From Hydrangea macrophylla (Eukaryota; Streptophyta; Magnoliopsida; Cornales; Hydrangeaceae): a DNA stretch of 64,000 nucleotides. Below, piece after piece: positions 34,265 through 46,385 of the stretch. The notes below the pieces were generated by a model. It made no database searches. It was not told the DNA's origin and worked only from the letters and a program-made list of their open reading frames with translations. The translations under genes and the position numbers were made by a program. Where the stretch lies: positions 30,423,501 to 30,487,500 of the forward strand of contig CM066984.1 of assembly GCA_033977485.1 (NCBI GenBank), in the 5' to 3' direction. Every line of letters starts with the position of its first letter. Position 1 is the first letter of the stretch.

Positions 34265-36232
34265 AGAAGAGAAGAAGGAGAAGAAAAGGGAGAAAAGGGG
34301 AACGATCTCGAGTTCGTGGGCACGTGTAATTTCGCGGGCGCTCGTTGTTATCGATTTTTACCCAAATGTGGTGAGTTAAACTTTGTGTATTCATATATAT
34401 ATATACACGTATGTATATGTGTATACGGGGGTAATTAAATTAGTACGTACACTTTTAATTTAATGGTTAGGGTTAAATCTGTGTAATGGATATACGCTAT
34501 TGTTGAAGTAATTTAGATAGTTTAATTCCCTTCGTGTGACTTTGCGATCATGACATTAGGGTATTCGAAAGGGTTAGGTGAATCGTTAGTTTGATCAAAA
34601 CAATAGGTGAAATATTCATGTTTGTTAGAAAATATATGTGAAATTCGTTTTTTGTGTAATTCACACAGTCGCAGAAACTTTAGAAAATTATTAGAAAATC
34701 GTGGCTTTGTATTTGAACATTATGTCCGCATGTCTAATGTAAAACGTGATTCTGCACGTTTTTCGTCTAATGGTATTTTTCCTGATTCTGCACCGTTTGG
34801 GCAGAAATTGAATATTTCAGTAGCATTTTTTTTTTAGTATATTAAATGTACGAATTTGAGAAAATATGATTCGTTGTGTGTTTTTTATTATTGTTCGTAT
34901 GAATTAACGAAGATTACTTGGAGATACATGAATTCTCCTATAATGTTGAGCTATGAAAAGAAATAGGTGATGATCATTAACGTTGAGTCCGATTAAATTG
35001 TATAATTTCAAAAATGTAAAATAGTTTCAAGTTCCTTAGTGTTCACCGCTCCCAGTTGTGATATTGTTTTTGGTAGCTCGACTTGCTGAGTGTACCTTTT
35101 GCCAGTGGCTTCGTGATCAAGCTGGCCTAAGCCTTATGCCCGGCTTATTTTGTTAGACGTCTAGGCATATTGACTAGCCTTCTGTGTGTATACCTGGTTT
35201 GGTTGATACCCCAACCAAACTGGCACCAGAGTGGATGTTGGTAGTATGTCCGGGCACACATGGGATATATGTGTGGGTGTACCATGGAGGGTAGCCAAGT
35301 GGTGAACCTAGGAAATTGAATAAAGAATCGTACATAAAAGTAAGAGAATTATTGTTAATAAAATTTCCTATGGGTTAAAGGATATAAAATGTTGATTTCC
35401 TCGTCTGTTGTTCTTGTCTTATACATTGTATTGGGACGTGTAATGAGTAAATTGTGATAATGATCCTTCATTTATCTTAGTACAAGTAGTTCTGCATATT
35501 CTTGTAGTATTTTGCTGTTATTAAACTTGTGGTTGCAGGATGGTGGGTCCACTAACATTTTGCAGGTATTGACTCACCATGGGACGTTAGGTAAGTATTA
35601 CTTTATTTAAATTCGGGCGAGAACTGCATGGCCACCACATAAAGGGAAACTACCGCTCGTCCCAATATGTGAAGTGGAACTACTCTCTTGCCCGAAATAA
35701 TATTTTGTGTGGTAGTTAAACGGTCAACGGGTGATCCTGAAGCTGTGTGTGTGTGTGGTTTAACTCATACCAGTCATGTGACTGACCCGTGAGTTTTTCT
35801 CGCGGGTGCGTTCTTGTTGGAGCGTAGCCGATCAAAATTTGCAGGGCTAGTAGGGAGATCGTGGTACTTGGCAGCAGGAGGCATGCGGAGTCTTGTGCTG
35901 TTTTCCTTATTCGTTTTTTTTATTATCACTTTAGAGAGTTTAGAAATAAGATTTCTGGCATTGTGGGCCATTTAACAATTTAAGATATTGTTTAAGTGAA
36001 GTGTTCTTTTTTTTTTTTATTCTTATTAAGTTTTGGAGTTGGATTTAAATCTTGGTTTGACTGTTATGGTGGGATGTTGACCGTTGCTTTAGCCAATGTG
36101 AGTAGTGATTTATTTTGGTACAGATTGTGTGATGTTATTATATTGTAAGCACCTTGATGATTGGACAGCTGGATATTGGTTGAGGGTTCTCCCTTGATTA
36201 ATACTTGGTTGTCTGAAAATTGGGGTGTGACA
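33917..36232 (+). repeat. 3' LTR of Tekay-type element
   Basis: TGAAATACCCTG to GGGTGTGACA, 2316 bp. It matches the 5' LTR nearly base for base; differences include two in the first 15 bases, a roughly 17-base GT-rich indel near 34090, and a GA tract of about 30 bp at 34232-34261. Confidence 0.95.
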
Positions 36233-36269
36233 CCAAATGTGCTTGATTTCTCCTAGGTCTCACAATCAT
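36233..36269 (-). pseudogene. Gag start of the older minus-strand gypsy, cut off by the Tekay insertion
   Basis: The minus strand from 36269 reads ATG then MIVRPRRNQAHL and continues at 26817 with GAPIPEGM in the same frame once the Tekay element is removed. A basic N-terminus opening with Arg/Pro is usual for this kind of gag. The insertion hit roughly codon 13. Confidence 0.75.
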
Positions 36270-36855
36270 GATTTGTGTGTTGTGTACCTACTATAAGACT
36301 TATCGATTAGCTGACAATATTTTCAAAGAAACAGAAATCAAGATAAAGTGATCAATGAGATGAACTATCATTTCTAAATCATAAGAACATAACAAAGCCA
36401 AAATCACATCTGAAATTTCTCCAAAAAATGATACTCTTAAGGTACTATGGAATCCTCTTATGGTGCATCGCCCTCTGCATCTCCGATGTCCACCCATACT
36501 ATAACGTCCACTTTAACCGGATCCTCCTCTGGATCATCCTCTAGCTCCTCGGCTCATATTCTGGTTCCTCATCCTCATCGTCACCCATATCTATGTCCTC
36601 TGCGGGATCTCTATCCTCCTGAATTGGCTAAAGCTCTGGATCATCAGGCTACTCCTGAGGCTCTAGTACTGGTGTTGCGAGTGCTAGCATTGGTGATGTT
36701 GTATGTGCTAGTGTAACTAGCAAAAAGCTGGGTCCCCCTAGAATTGCTCGTCACGCAATGGTATCCATCTCTAGCTTGCTCAGGATCTAGCGAGCCATCT
36801 CCTAATATATCACTTCTCCAATCCTTATTTAGTGGTAGCCATCCATACATATTTC
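36270..36855 (-). other. Probable leader/LTR end of the older minus-strand gypsy
   Basis: Lies upstream of that gag. On the minus strand one frame reads IQEDRDPAEDIDMGDDEDEE and EPEYEPRS near 36550-36650; comparable acidic text lies in the presumed LTR at 19605-19720. No primer site could be recognised. The plus-strand serine-rich frame here is its mirror image and not a gene. Confidence 0.35.
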
Positions 36856-36857
36856 AA

Positions 36858-37260
36858 TTAGTTAGAAGAGCATTAAGTAGAAATGCATTACAGACTCAAC
36901 TACGAAAGTTGAGTATGTAGTTGATTATGAAGCCGCAAAGGAAGCTGTTTGGCTTAAAAAGTTCCTCATTGAACTCAGGATGGTACCAGCATCATTGTCA
37001 CCTATTATGCTATACTGCAATGATAGTGGGGTAGTGGCTCAGTCCAAGGAGCCAAGGAACCATAGAAAAGGATAACACGTAGAAAGGAAGTATCATCTCA
37101 TAAAAGATCCAATCTAGCATGGAGATGTGACTGTCACCAAGATTGCCACCATTGACAATCTTGTGGATCTTTTTACAAAGGCTTTGCCATAGAAGTCTTT
37201 GATCGTTATCTAGATAGTTTAGGTCTTAGATGTAGTGGGTTATGAGTGCAAGTGGGAATT
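36858..37260 (+). pseudogene. Copia RNase H remnant preceding an LTR (element B region)
   Basis: Matches the end of copia pol: AAGAGCATTAAGTAGAAATG corresponds to the RSIKQKC block, followed by [38 protein letters not shown] and a stop-ridden tail to the polypurine tract GCAAGTGGGAATT. It supplies only the last 130 or so codons. Its 5' part is missing. Confidence 0.8.
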
Positions 37261-38774
37261 TGTTGGGATTGTGCCCTCAAACCCATCCTTTATGTATGAG
37301 ACATTGGCATTTTATATATGGATATCATATTAACATTTTATTATGTATGATATAATGAGATGATTATTTGTTATCCTTAAGTATCATAGTAGGTAATTCT
37401 TGTATGTATGAGATACATACAAGACAGGTACGAAATACTTTTTTTTATACTTAAAACTTGTCATAGTGGATGATGAGGTTGGATATCTCATCAGGTATAC
37501 ATTGTAGCATTATTAACTACCATTGGATGGAGTGATGAATCTCAATCACTTGAGTATGACTCTTAGTTAATATGCTAGTGCTTATAGTGCATTGATGGAC
37601 CATGAGATTCCTATTGATATATAAAACTATCAACAGCCAATAGGAACTCATAACTTGTATAAGGTACGTGTTCTCAATCTTGAGACGATTATGGACATAG
37701 TATATGGATCTGACTATTTTGCCTTACCAATCAGTGAGGTCTTGCAAGATCAACACTATCTTAGGTGTGTCATATTCATAGGTTTGTGAACATACATTAT
37801 CAAGATGGAATCTACCCTCTAATAAAGAGTAAGCATTCCCTTGAGAATGTCACCAAGTTGATTTACTAACAACTACAGTCTTGTTGATAAGTAGTTTTCA
37901 ACATGTTTGGTAATCATGAGAGGTGAATGGGCCTTAAGGATTAGAAGATGTAATCATCATTCAGGTAGTCAGCAACAGGTTGACAGCAACAGTTATCTGA
38001 CTACCTGAATATGATTATGAATTTTGACAATAGAGGGACATTAGTACACCATACAAGTCTAGTTATCACTTTAGATTTGTTCTTTTGCATTGGAGTGCAG
38101 TTATCATTTTATAGTAGAGTTAACGTTAACTGATTAGTTGGTTAATTCGTTAATCAAAGAGTTTAATCATGGGAATTAACTAGTTTGAGCCAACAATAAA
38201 GAACCTAGGAGGTCCCCACTCTTAGCTTTGCCAAAATGCCTAGAAAGGCGTAAGGGGATTGAACCAATTAATTGGAAGAGTTTTAATCAATTAATGTTTC
38301 GATCAATCGATTGAAGGAGATTCAGTTTGATCGATTGAACTATGTTCGATCAATCAAAGATTCGATCGATCGAAAGTGTTTCAATTGATTAACTCTAAAG
38401 TTGGTTTGGAAATCTACAAATAGGGCAGTTGCGTACAAAAAAAGTTTGAACATTGTTTTAATTCCAAAAAGCTATAGAAACCTATTTAGGGCTCCTGAAC
38501 CTTCTTTTCCCCTCTATTAGTGTTCCCACCAACCCTAGCCTCTCCAGAAAGTGTTTGGGGAGACATAAGGGTGAAGATCGCTTAGAGGAAGCTACTGGAA
38601 TGGACAAAAAGGCATAGTTAGAATTGGGTTCAAGACACTAAGGTATTAGATACTAACATTCTCTCTCCGCATCTATAGAATTGATAAGTAGTAGATCTGG
38701 ACATACCAATAAGTTTTTGAAACTTGTTTTTTTGCTGTGCATGATTTAAAGTTTTTCGGAACCTCAATCCATCA
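37261..38774 (+). repeat. Copia LTR 1 of element B
   Basis: TGTTGGGATTGTGCCC to CAATCCATCA, 1514 bp. It is homologous along its length to the LTRs of A, C and D but clearly more diverged. The TATA box is degenerate (TACAAATA, 38415-38422). The palindrome array at about 38258-38398 has decayed mostly by CG to TG/CA changes (for example AATTAATT in place of GATCGATC). Confidence 0.88.
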
Positions 38775-39770
38775 GGCTTTTCTTGTGCTTTATGTTGCTA
38801 ACATTCTACTCATTGAAAATGGTGTAGGGGCATAGTCATAAATAAAGGTTTGGTTAGCTAGTACATTTGATATGAAGGATCTAGGAGAAGTGAGCTATAT
38901 CCTTAGGATATAGCTCTTTCGAGATTGCAAGTGAAAGATAATGGGATTATCTCAAGTTGGTTATATCAAAAAGATACTAACTAGATTTTTCATGGATAAT
39001 TCAATGAAACTTTTGTTACCTTTCAAGCATGGTTTAGCATTCTCTAAGGACATGAAGACACAGAAAGAGGAGAGGAATCACATAATAGGAGTTTTCCATG
39101 CTTTGGTAGTGGGAAGTCTCATGTATGCTATGTTATGCACTAGACCAGATATCTACTTTGTTCTTGACATGGTCAGCAAGTATCAGTCGAATCCTGGTCC
39201 AGAGCACTGGATAACCATTAAGCACATTCTTAAGTAAAGATTACATACTTATGTAAGGGTAGGGATGAGTTGATTCTAGTAGGATACACTGACTTAGACT
39301 TTATGTTAGATAAAGATTCGAGAAAGTCCACATCCGAACATCCCTTTACCATCGGCGGTAGTGATATTAGTTGGAGGAGCTTTAAGCAGAAATGTAATAT
39401 AGACTCAACCACAGAAGTCGAGTATGTGGCTTCTTGTGAAGTCACAAAGGAAGTTGTTTGGCTCAAGAAGTTCCTTATGGAACTTAAGGTGGTATCAGCA
39501 TCGTTGTTACCTATTATGCTATACTACGATAATAGTGGGGCAATGGCTCAGTCCAAGGAGCCAAGGAACCACGAAAAAGAAAAGCACGTAGAAAGAAAGT
39601 AACATCTCATTCGAGATATAGTCCAGCATGGAGATGTGATTGTTATAAAGATCGCCATAGCTAATAATCTTATGGGTCTATTTACAAAGGCTTTGCCACA
39701 AAAAGTCTTTGATCATCATCTAGACTGTTTAGGTCTTAGATGTAGTGGGCTATGAGTATAAGTGGGAGTT
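38775..39770 (+). pseudogene. Truncated copia RT-RNase H fragment of element B
   Basis: Starts exactly at the LTR end with GGCTTTTCTTGTGC, the codons just before the RT YVDD box, here changed to YVAN. It continues [56 protein letters not shown] and [12 protein letters not shown]. RNase H has several stops and frameshifts, ending [18 protein letters not shown]. Primer site, gag, protease, integrase and most of RT are absent. Polypurine tract: TATAAGTGGGAGTT. Confidence 0.88.
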
Positions 39771-40637
39771 TGTTGGGATTGTACCCTCAAACCCAGTCTT
39801 TATGTATTTGACATTTGGCATTCTTTATGTATATGTCATGAGATGATTGATGTTGACCATAAGTATCACAGTAGGTAATTCATGTATATATGAGATGCAT
39901 ATAAGAGAGATATGAATTACTATTCTTTGATGTGGTCCATAAGTATCATAGTAGGTAATTCATGTAACATTATTAACTACCATTGGAAGAAGTGGTGCAT
40001 CTCAATTACTAGAGTGTGACTCTTAATTAATATGCTAGTGCTTATAGTGCATTAATGGACCATGAGATTCTTATTGACATATAAAAAATGTCAACAGTTT
40101 GTAGGAACTCATAACTTGTATAAGGAAAGTGTTCTCAATCTTGAGACGAATATGAACACAGACTATGGATGTGACTGCTTTAACTTACCAATCAGTGAGG
40201 TCTTGCAAGATCAACACCTGGGTATCTTGGTCATTTCATGTTCATAGGATTGTGAACATGTATTATCAAGATAGAACCTACCCTCTGATAAAAAGTAAGC
40301 ATTCCCTTGAGAGTGTCACCAAGTTGATTGATGAGAACTGTAGTCTTATTGACAAGTAGTTATCAACATATTTAGTAATCGTGAGAGGTGAATGGGACTC
40401 AAGGAATGGAAGATGTAATCATATTCAGGTTGATAGTAACAGTTATCTAACTTCCTGAATATGATTGTGGATGTTGATGGTAGAGCGACATTAGTACACC
40501 ATACAAGTCCAGTTATCACTTTGGATTTATTCTTTTGAGTTGGAGTGTAGTTATCGTTATATAGTGGAGTTAACAATAACTGATTAGTAGGTTAATTAGT
40601 TGGTCAAAGAGTTTGATCATAGTGATTAACGACTGAT
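39771..40637 (+). repeat. Copia LTR 2 of element B, truncated
   Basis: Starts TGTTGGGATTGTACCC and runs about 867 bp, then changes to minus-strand Athila sequence at GATCTAAACCAAGTGAATTC. A small internal duplication (CATAAGTATCA and GTAGGTAATTCATGTA twice near 39860-39965) and local deletions are visible. The missing half of the LTR is present in the related copy at 61894-63103. Confidence 0.85.
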
Positions 40638-42858
40638 CTAAACCAAGTGAATTCTATATGTAAATGGAAGGGTCTATTCTTTTCAGATCTTCCACTGTCC
40701 ATCCTATAGCTTTCCTATGTGTTACTAAGACTTCTAAGAGTTAGTCTTCTTGTTCAGAAGATATATTTGAAGCAATAATTGCAGGTAAAGTCTTATTAGC
40801 ACCTAGGAATACATATTTTAGTGACTCAGGGAGTTGTTTCAACTCCAAGGTGGGTGGACATTCAATAGAAGGGGGAGTAGGAAAATTTTCCAAGGGTGGC
40901 AATGATTCAATCCTAGGTCTCCAAGTAAGGGAACTCGTAGTTTGATTGCATTCGAGGAAAGCTAATCAAATTGTTTGATGTCAAAATCTTCAAAATTAAA
41001 ATAGGCTAGAAAAGCCTCTAATGGATCTTCTATTAAGATATTTGATGCAACTTCAAGATTTAAATCTTCTAATGATTATACTAGATAGAATTCTACATCA
41101 TCATCGTCGTTAAATGAGGGTTGATTTGATGCGTTAAAAAAATTTAGTCTGACGGTCATATTATCGAACGAGGTATCCATTACACCAATTCAACAATTTA
41201 TAATTGAATTAGCTGTGGCTAGAAATAGACGACTTAGGATGACTGGGACATACCTTCCAGAGTCGAGAACTGGTTCGGAGACTTACAGAATGAAATAGGC
41301 TGGGTAATAGCATTGATCAACCATTACGAGTACATTCTCAGTAATACCGCGGGGGGGCCTTAACTGAACAGTCTGCCAATTAGAGGGTAACTGTAGTAGG
41401 TTTCAAATCTCCTAGATATAGATTTGAGTAAACTAAGCAAGGGGGCAAATTAACACTTGTTCCTCAGTCTAAAAGGGCTTTATAGACCACTGTATCTCCA
41501 ATAATGCAAGAGATCATATGTGTTCCGAGGTCCTTAAACTTAGTTGGTGTATTTTAAAAAATCAAGATCAATTTTTTTGTCAAAAAGACTTTTATCGTAA
41601 GGTGATTCCTCACTTTTCATTTTCGAGTATAAAGATCTTTACAAAACTTAGCGTAGGCCGGGATTTGTTTAATGGCATCGAGTAGAGGTAAACTGATCAT
41701 TCTAACTTGTTTAAAAACCTCGATGACATCTTCCATTGTAGTAGTTTTCTATGTGAATGGTGATGTACAATCTAAACATTGCGGGAATGGTGCTTTATGC
41801 TCATATGGTTTTTCAACAGGTATGTTAGATTTTCCTATATAAGACTCATTCTCACTATCTTTTACTTTTGCCTTGCCCTTATCCTTTTGTTTGTTTTTAA
41901 CTCCTCTCGGTATCTCTCTCACCTTAATCGGATTATCCCTAACCTCTTTGTTTCTAGTAGTGGTTCTTGTAGACACCACCTGGGCTTGTTCTCTATTGCT
42001 TCCAACCACAACTGTCCCTTAGGGTTATTAATAGTCTGACTAGGAAGTTTACCCTCATCTCTGTGATTTAACAAATTGCCTAATTGTCCCATTTGAGACT
42101 CAAGCTTCGCTATGGATTGGGTATAAAAGTGCACTAACTGTGATTATAACTATGCCTGAGACTCTAGCTTTTGGAGTGAAGCTAGCACCCTCTCCTCAAA
42201 TGACTCCCTAGGAGTATTTGGATTAGAAGGTGGAGGATGTTGTTGAAACTGGTTTTGATTATTAGGCTGAAAGTTTGAATTTTGATAGTTAGGCTGATAG
42301 TTTTGCCTTGGTAGTGGACCCGACGGGATTTCAATGTTCTAACTCTTATATGAAAGATAGGGGCTTTTCCATGACTGCCTATAACTGTAAGAATTTTGAT
42401 TATTGTTATTATTATTATAACCTTGCTTAGGAAATTGTTGTACATCATTCACTTATTCTAAAACAAAATCAAGGAATGAGAGGCTAAAGGGCAAGAGAAC
42501 ACATCATGACAAGGATCAAAAAACAACGAACACTCTGTCGCGTAAGACGTAGCTGGGGCTTGACTCATCATCATTAGTTGATCAAACATTCTAGATAACT
42601 CATCACCTTAGTCGAAACATCCATCGAATGATTGACTTCTAAAACTATCTCTCTCTTAGTTCCACTAGATGAAGTTATATCTTTTCTAGTTGTGGCAATG
42701 TGATGTATCGTGTTTTCACTAAGTGTTTCATAGATTCCCCAAGCATCTCAGGCACTTTTCTGAAGAAATGTGCCTGCGCAAATAGCGTCAACTGTACTTC
42801 TCATTTGAGGAGTAAGACCTTCATAAATGGTCTGCACTAGTTGTCACTTAGGTATTTG
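40638..42858 (-). pseudogene. Athila-type Ty3/gypsy gag-protease remnant
   Basis: Read on the minus strand from 42858: the end of the gag core (LVQTIYEGLTPQMRSTVDAI, FLQKSA), an Asn-rich linker, then IAKLESQMGQLGNLLNHRDE, GKLPSQTINNPKGQ and KAPFPQCLD. Protease-like sequence follows (NVLVMVDQCYYPAYFIL, VPVILSRLFLATANSIIN, MTVRLNFFNASNQ), and then an acidic linker up to the start of RT (FTYRIHLE). This order is diagnostic of Athila. Many stops. The protease catalytic region is not clearly readable. The 3' continuation is cut at 40638 by element B's LTR; the upstream side is cut by copia element C. Confidence 0.8.
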
Positions 42859-43788
42859 TGATGAAAAAATATGTTTAAATTAATTTTAAATGCGCAGTAG
42901 AAAAATTGAGATTTAAAAAAAAACTTTTGGTATCCCAGGATCTACTACTCGTTAATTCCATAGATGCGTATACTAAAGAGGGAGAAGAAATATACCTTAG
43001 GTTTTGAACCAAATTCTGATTTTCTTTCTCCATGATGGTGTAGCAGCCTCCACTAGGTTGTCTTCACCCTTATGTCTCCTATGAATGCTTCCCGGATAGG
43101 CTAGAGATGGTGGGATCTCTAATGGAGAGGATAAGGAGGGTTTGGGAGCTCTAAAACAGTTTCTGCAGCTTCTAACATTCAAAACGATGAACTCTTTTTT
43201 CTGGACGTCACTGCCCTATTTATAGATTCCCAGAACCGACCTAATGTTTGAGCGATTAAAGTGCATTCGATCGATCAAGACTTCGATCAATTGAACCACC
43301 TTAGATCGATCGAACCTACCAAGACTTCAATCGATTGAGACACCTTCGATCGATCAAACCCGCCTTGACTAGGTCCTCATGTGCCATTCCAAGCATTCTA
43401 GTGGAGCTAAGAGTGGGACCTCCTAGGCTTTTTATTGTTGGCTCAGACCAGTTTGTTAATTACCATGATCAAACTCTTTGATCATCAAACTAACTAACTG
43501 GTCAGTTAACGTTTACTCCACTATAAAACGATAACTGAACTCCAACGCAAAAGAACATATTCGAAGCAATAACTAGACTTGTATGGTGTACTTATGTCCC
43601 TCTACCGTCAGCATTCATAATCATATTCAGGTAGTCGGATAACTGGTTACTGTCAACCTGAATCATGATTACTTCTTATATTCCTTGAGTCCCATTCACC
43701 ACTCATGGTTACCAAATATGTTGATAACTACTTATCAATAAGACTGCAGTTCTCAGTAATCAACTTGGTGACATTCTCAAGGGAATGC

Positions 43789-45959
43789 TGTCATACCTGC
43801 TCCTGTGGTATTTATTTATATCATTTTAGCATGCATTGCATGCTTACGGTTGTGTAACATGTGTGAAGTGAGTGATGACTCACTAATTGTTGGAGGGTGT
43901 CTTTTGAGAACCCAGTATTTGGCCTTAAAGGCAGTCTGGACTGTGTCAAGAGAGGACGCAGGAACATGGAAAATCATGTTGCATTGGCATAGCTAAATGA
44001 CATTTATGTGATTTAAATGTTATTTGACTTATCTGGTATTTTCATAAATAGTAATTATACTTGTGTAGTATAATTTCTGATAGTTTTGATCTAGTTTTAG
44101 ATCGTTTGAACACTGTGGTGAGAATGTGAGTGATACGTTGCTTAAAAGGTAGGTTGTGTAGAGATTCCACAGAATTTAGTTTTCGGACGTAATTTGGACC
44201 AAAACGAGACTTAGTCGAAAACTTTTGTTATTTATAGTTTTTACCCGTAAAGTTATAAAATGGGCGTGCACGACGTTTCTAGACTTAATGAGGAGTTTTG
44301 AGAACTCGCGGGGTGGTAAACGCGATTTCTGGAAAGTTTGTCTATAAATAGCAAGGGTGGAAAATTCATTTAGTTGTAAACTTCTAAAAATATCGTTAGA
44401 GAGGAGAGAGAAAAGGGAGATTATTGCTACGGGCTTTGTGACGACGATCGGCGACCTTTCGTCTGTCTGTTTTCAACCAAAATTCGTATTTGAACTCCCC
44501 AAGGTAAGGGCTACGTTTTGATAGTCTTTAGGCCATGTTTGGCTAAGTTTTTATAAATTTCTAAATCTAGGAATTTGGGGAAAACATGTGTAAACTTGTA
44601 GGTTTTGCGTAGGATCGGAGATTTGGTGTTTAGTCGGGCTTCTAGTCGTTCCCTCAAAGTTATACGACGATAGCTCGAGGTATGAATTTCTAGCCTATGT
44701 TATATAGGTGAAATACATGTTTTATATTTCGATGACGAAATTGTGATCCGGGCAAAATCCATGTGTCAATCTTAGGCCCGTTAATTATGCACGCGCTTAA
44801 ATGTGAAAAGCATGTCTAATTTTATGCGAGCACGTATATGTGTTAAATGAGTATGTTTATGTGCCTACATGGGTTAAAGGGGGATTTGTGCTAATTCACT
44901 GTGAGACGTCCTCTCGAGAATGGGGAGGATTAGTAGTGATGACGATAACTTGCCGAGAAAGGCATTAACGTGATATGTCGAAGGGGCATGGGTCATGGTT
45001 GAGTCTTAAGACTTTGGATCGGTGAATGTGCACTTATTCCCTAGAGACTAATAGTTATATGTTATGCTGAGATTAAAGCATGATTTGTCATATATGCATA
45101 TGTTAGAAATTGTGCACTCAGTATATAGCTGAGCAATGGAGATTTACTCCATTGCAGGTATGCAGAAAGGCAAGAGGAAGCGAGAAGAGTGAGGCCGATG
45201 GGAATGCCGGGGTTCCTCTTGTATATGTTTTATCTTCTTTGCCGATCATTGTAATAATGAGCTTTTGAATAGCTAGAACCCTGGATTTAACTTGGAGATT
45301 TTAGTGTGGATTTCATGATGTTGTAATAGGTATTAAAATTCTTTTGGGTTATGTGGTAATGAATCTGAACTCATGAATTCGTGTTTTGAATACTTAACTT
45401 GTCAAATTCAGATTTTAAAGGAATATGGTTAGAGTTTTATAATGGCACCGAACAAGCCTTAGCTTGTTCCGCTATTGTTTCTTTTCATGGATTAGTAAGA
45501 TTAAACTTTGTTTTTGATAGCTTGTTACAGCTTGAGACGTTAGGAATAATGTAAGTGTAATTGGAGTAGTAGAATTGGTGGAGGTTGGATGCCTTGAGCG
45601 AAATTCTGCAGCATTGAGGAATTCTGCTAAAGGGTCATTCGACCGGTCGACGGGGGTCGTTTGACCGGTCGAAATACCCCCTGCCAAAATTCTTTTTCTA
45701 CCTCTTCCGAAAACTTTAAAAGGTTTTTAATTGGTTCTTAGGGTGCCTTTGTGACCCCTTTCAACATTAAATCATTCATTTAGAAATATAATTACGTTTT
45801 CAATTTTATACGAATTTTACAACTCGGAGGGTAATGTTTTCAAAGTTTTATAGACTCAAGATTGTTTTAAAGTTCTTTTCCGCTGCGTATAGTTATTGTT
45901 GATCCGTGGTGGCGTGCCACGTGGCTTGTTTCCGTGCATTAGCGGGATGGGTCGTGACA
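43789..45959 (+). mobile_element. Solo LTR of a gypsy-like element
   Basis: Single LTR of 2171 bp with inverted tips TGTCA...TGACA and the 5-bp TSD AATGC (43784-43788 and 45960-45964). The plus orientation is favoured by a TATA box (TATAAATA, 44343-44350) followed by a GA-rich leader. No coding sequence inside and no second LTR, so it most likely arose by recombination between the two LTRs of a full element. Tip sequence TGTCACGACCC (minus strand) is of a sort seen in Ty3/gypsy LTRs; the clade is not assignable. Confidence 0.88.
45638..45674. repeat. Two GACCGGTC-centred palindromes in the solo LTR
   Basis: TTCGACCGGTCGA at 45638-45650 and TTTGACCGGTCGAAA at 45660-45674, 22 bp apart. Same outer TCGA arms as in the copia arrays but a CCGG core. 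They lie about 1.3 kb after the TATA box, so they are not promoter-proximal here. Confidence 0.7.
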
Positions 45960-46385
45960 AATGCTTACTCTGAATCAGAGTGTAGATTCTATCTTGACAA
46001 TATATGTTCACAACCCTATGAACATGACATACCCAAGATATCCAGGTGTTGATCTTCTATAGACCTCACTGATTGGTAAGTTAAAGCAGCCATATCTAAA
46101 GTCTGTGTTCATAATTGTCTCAAGATTAAGAACACGTAACTTATACAAGTAATGCGTTCCTATCGACTAATTGATAGTCTTGAGTGTCAATAGGAAAGCT
46201 CAGGTCCGTCAATGCGCTATAAGCACTAGCAAGTTAATTAAGAGTTACACTCTAGTGATTGAGATTAATCACTCCATCTAATGGTAGTTAATCATGCTAT
46301 AGTGTAGACCTGATGAGATATCCAGTCTCACCATCCACTGTGATATGTTCTAAGTAACAAAGAATAGTAATTCATATCTTACTTG

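Larger units (their letters stand above)
26818..36232 (+). mobile_element. Full-length Tekay-type Ty3/gypsy chromovirus-like retrotransposon
   Basis: Bounded by TG...CA LTRs of 2.31 kb and a 5-bp TSD, CCAAA (26813-26817 and 36233-36237). The interior (29127-33916) holds a primer site, one gag-protease frame and one RT-RNase H-integrase-chromodomain frame separated by a 94-bp intron-like segment. Integrase after RNase H marks Ty3/gypsy, and the C-terminal chromodomain marks chromoviruses. Gag and LTR style suit the Tekay/Del clade. By eye the LTRs differ by about 19 substitutions plus microsatellite length changes, so the insertion is young. It lies in the gag of an older minus-strand gypsy. 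Confidence 0.94.
42859..46385 (-). repeat. 3' LTR of element C, interrupted and truncated
   Basis: LTR parts lie at 42859-43788 and 45965-46385, on either side of a solo LTR. On the plus strand it starts TGATGAAAAAATATG, the reverse of ...TTTTTTCATCA. TATA box (TATTTATA on the plus strand) is at 43217-43224; the decayed palindrome array at about 43250-43360. Near 46383 LTR text (CTTACT) joins directly to the post-LTR phrase TTGCACTCAGAACC, removing the first roughly 190 bp of the LTR, probably at an ACTTG microhomology. Confidence 0.82.

Noticed and set aside
36447..36716. Plus-strand serine-rich frame
   Set aside because: Mirror of a minus-strand acidic frame in a probable gypsy leader; no start context or family.
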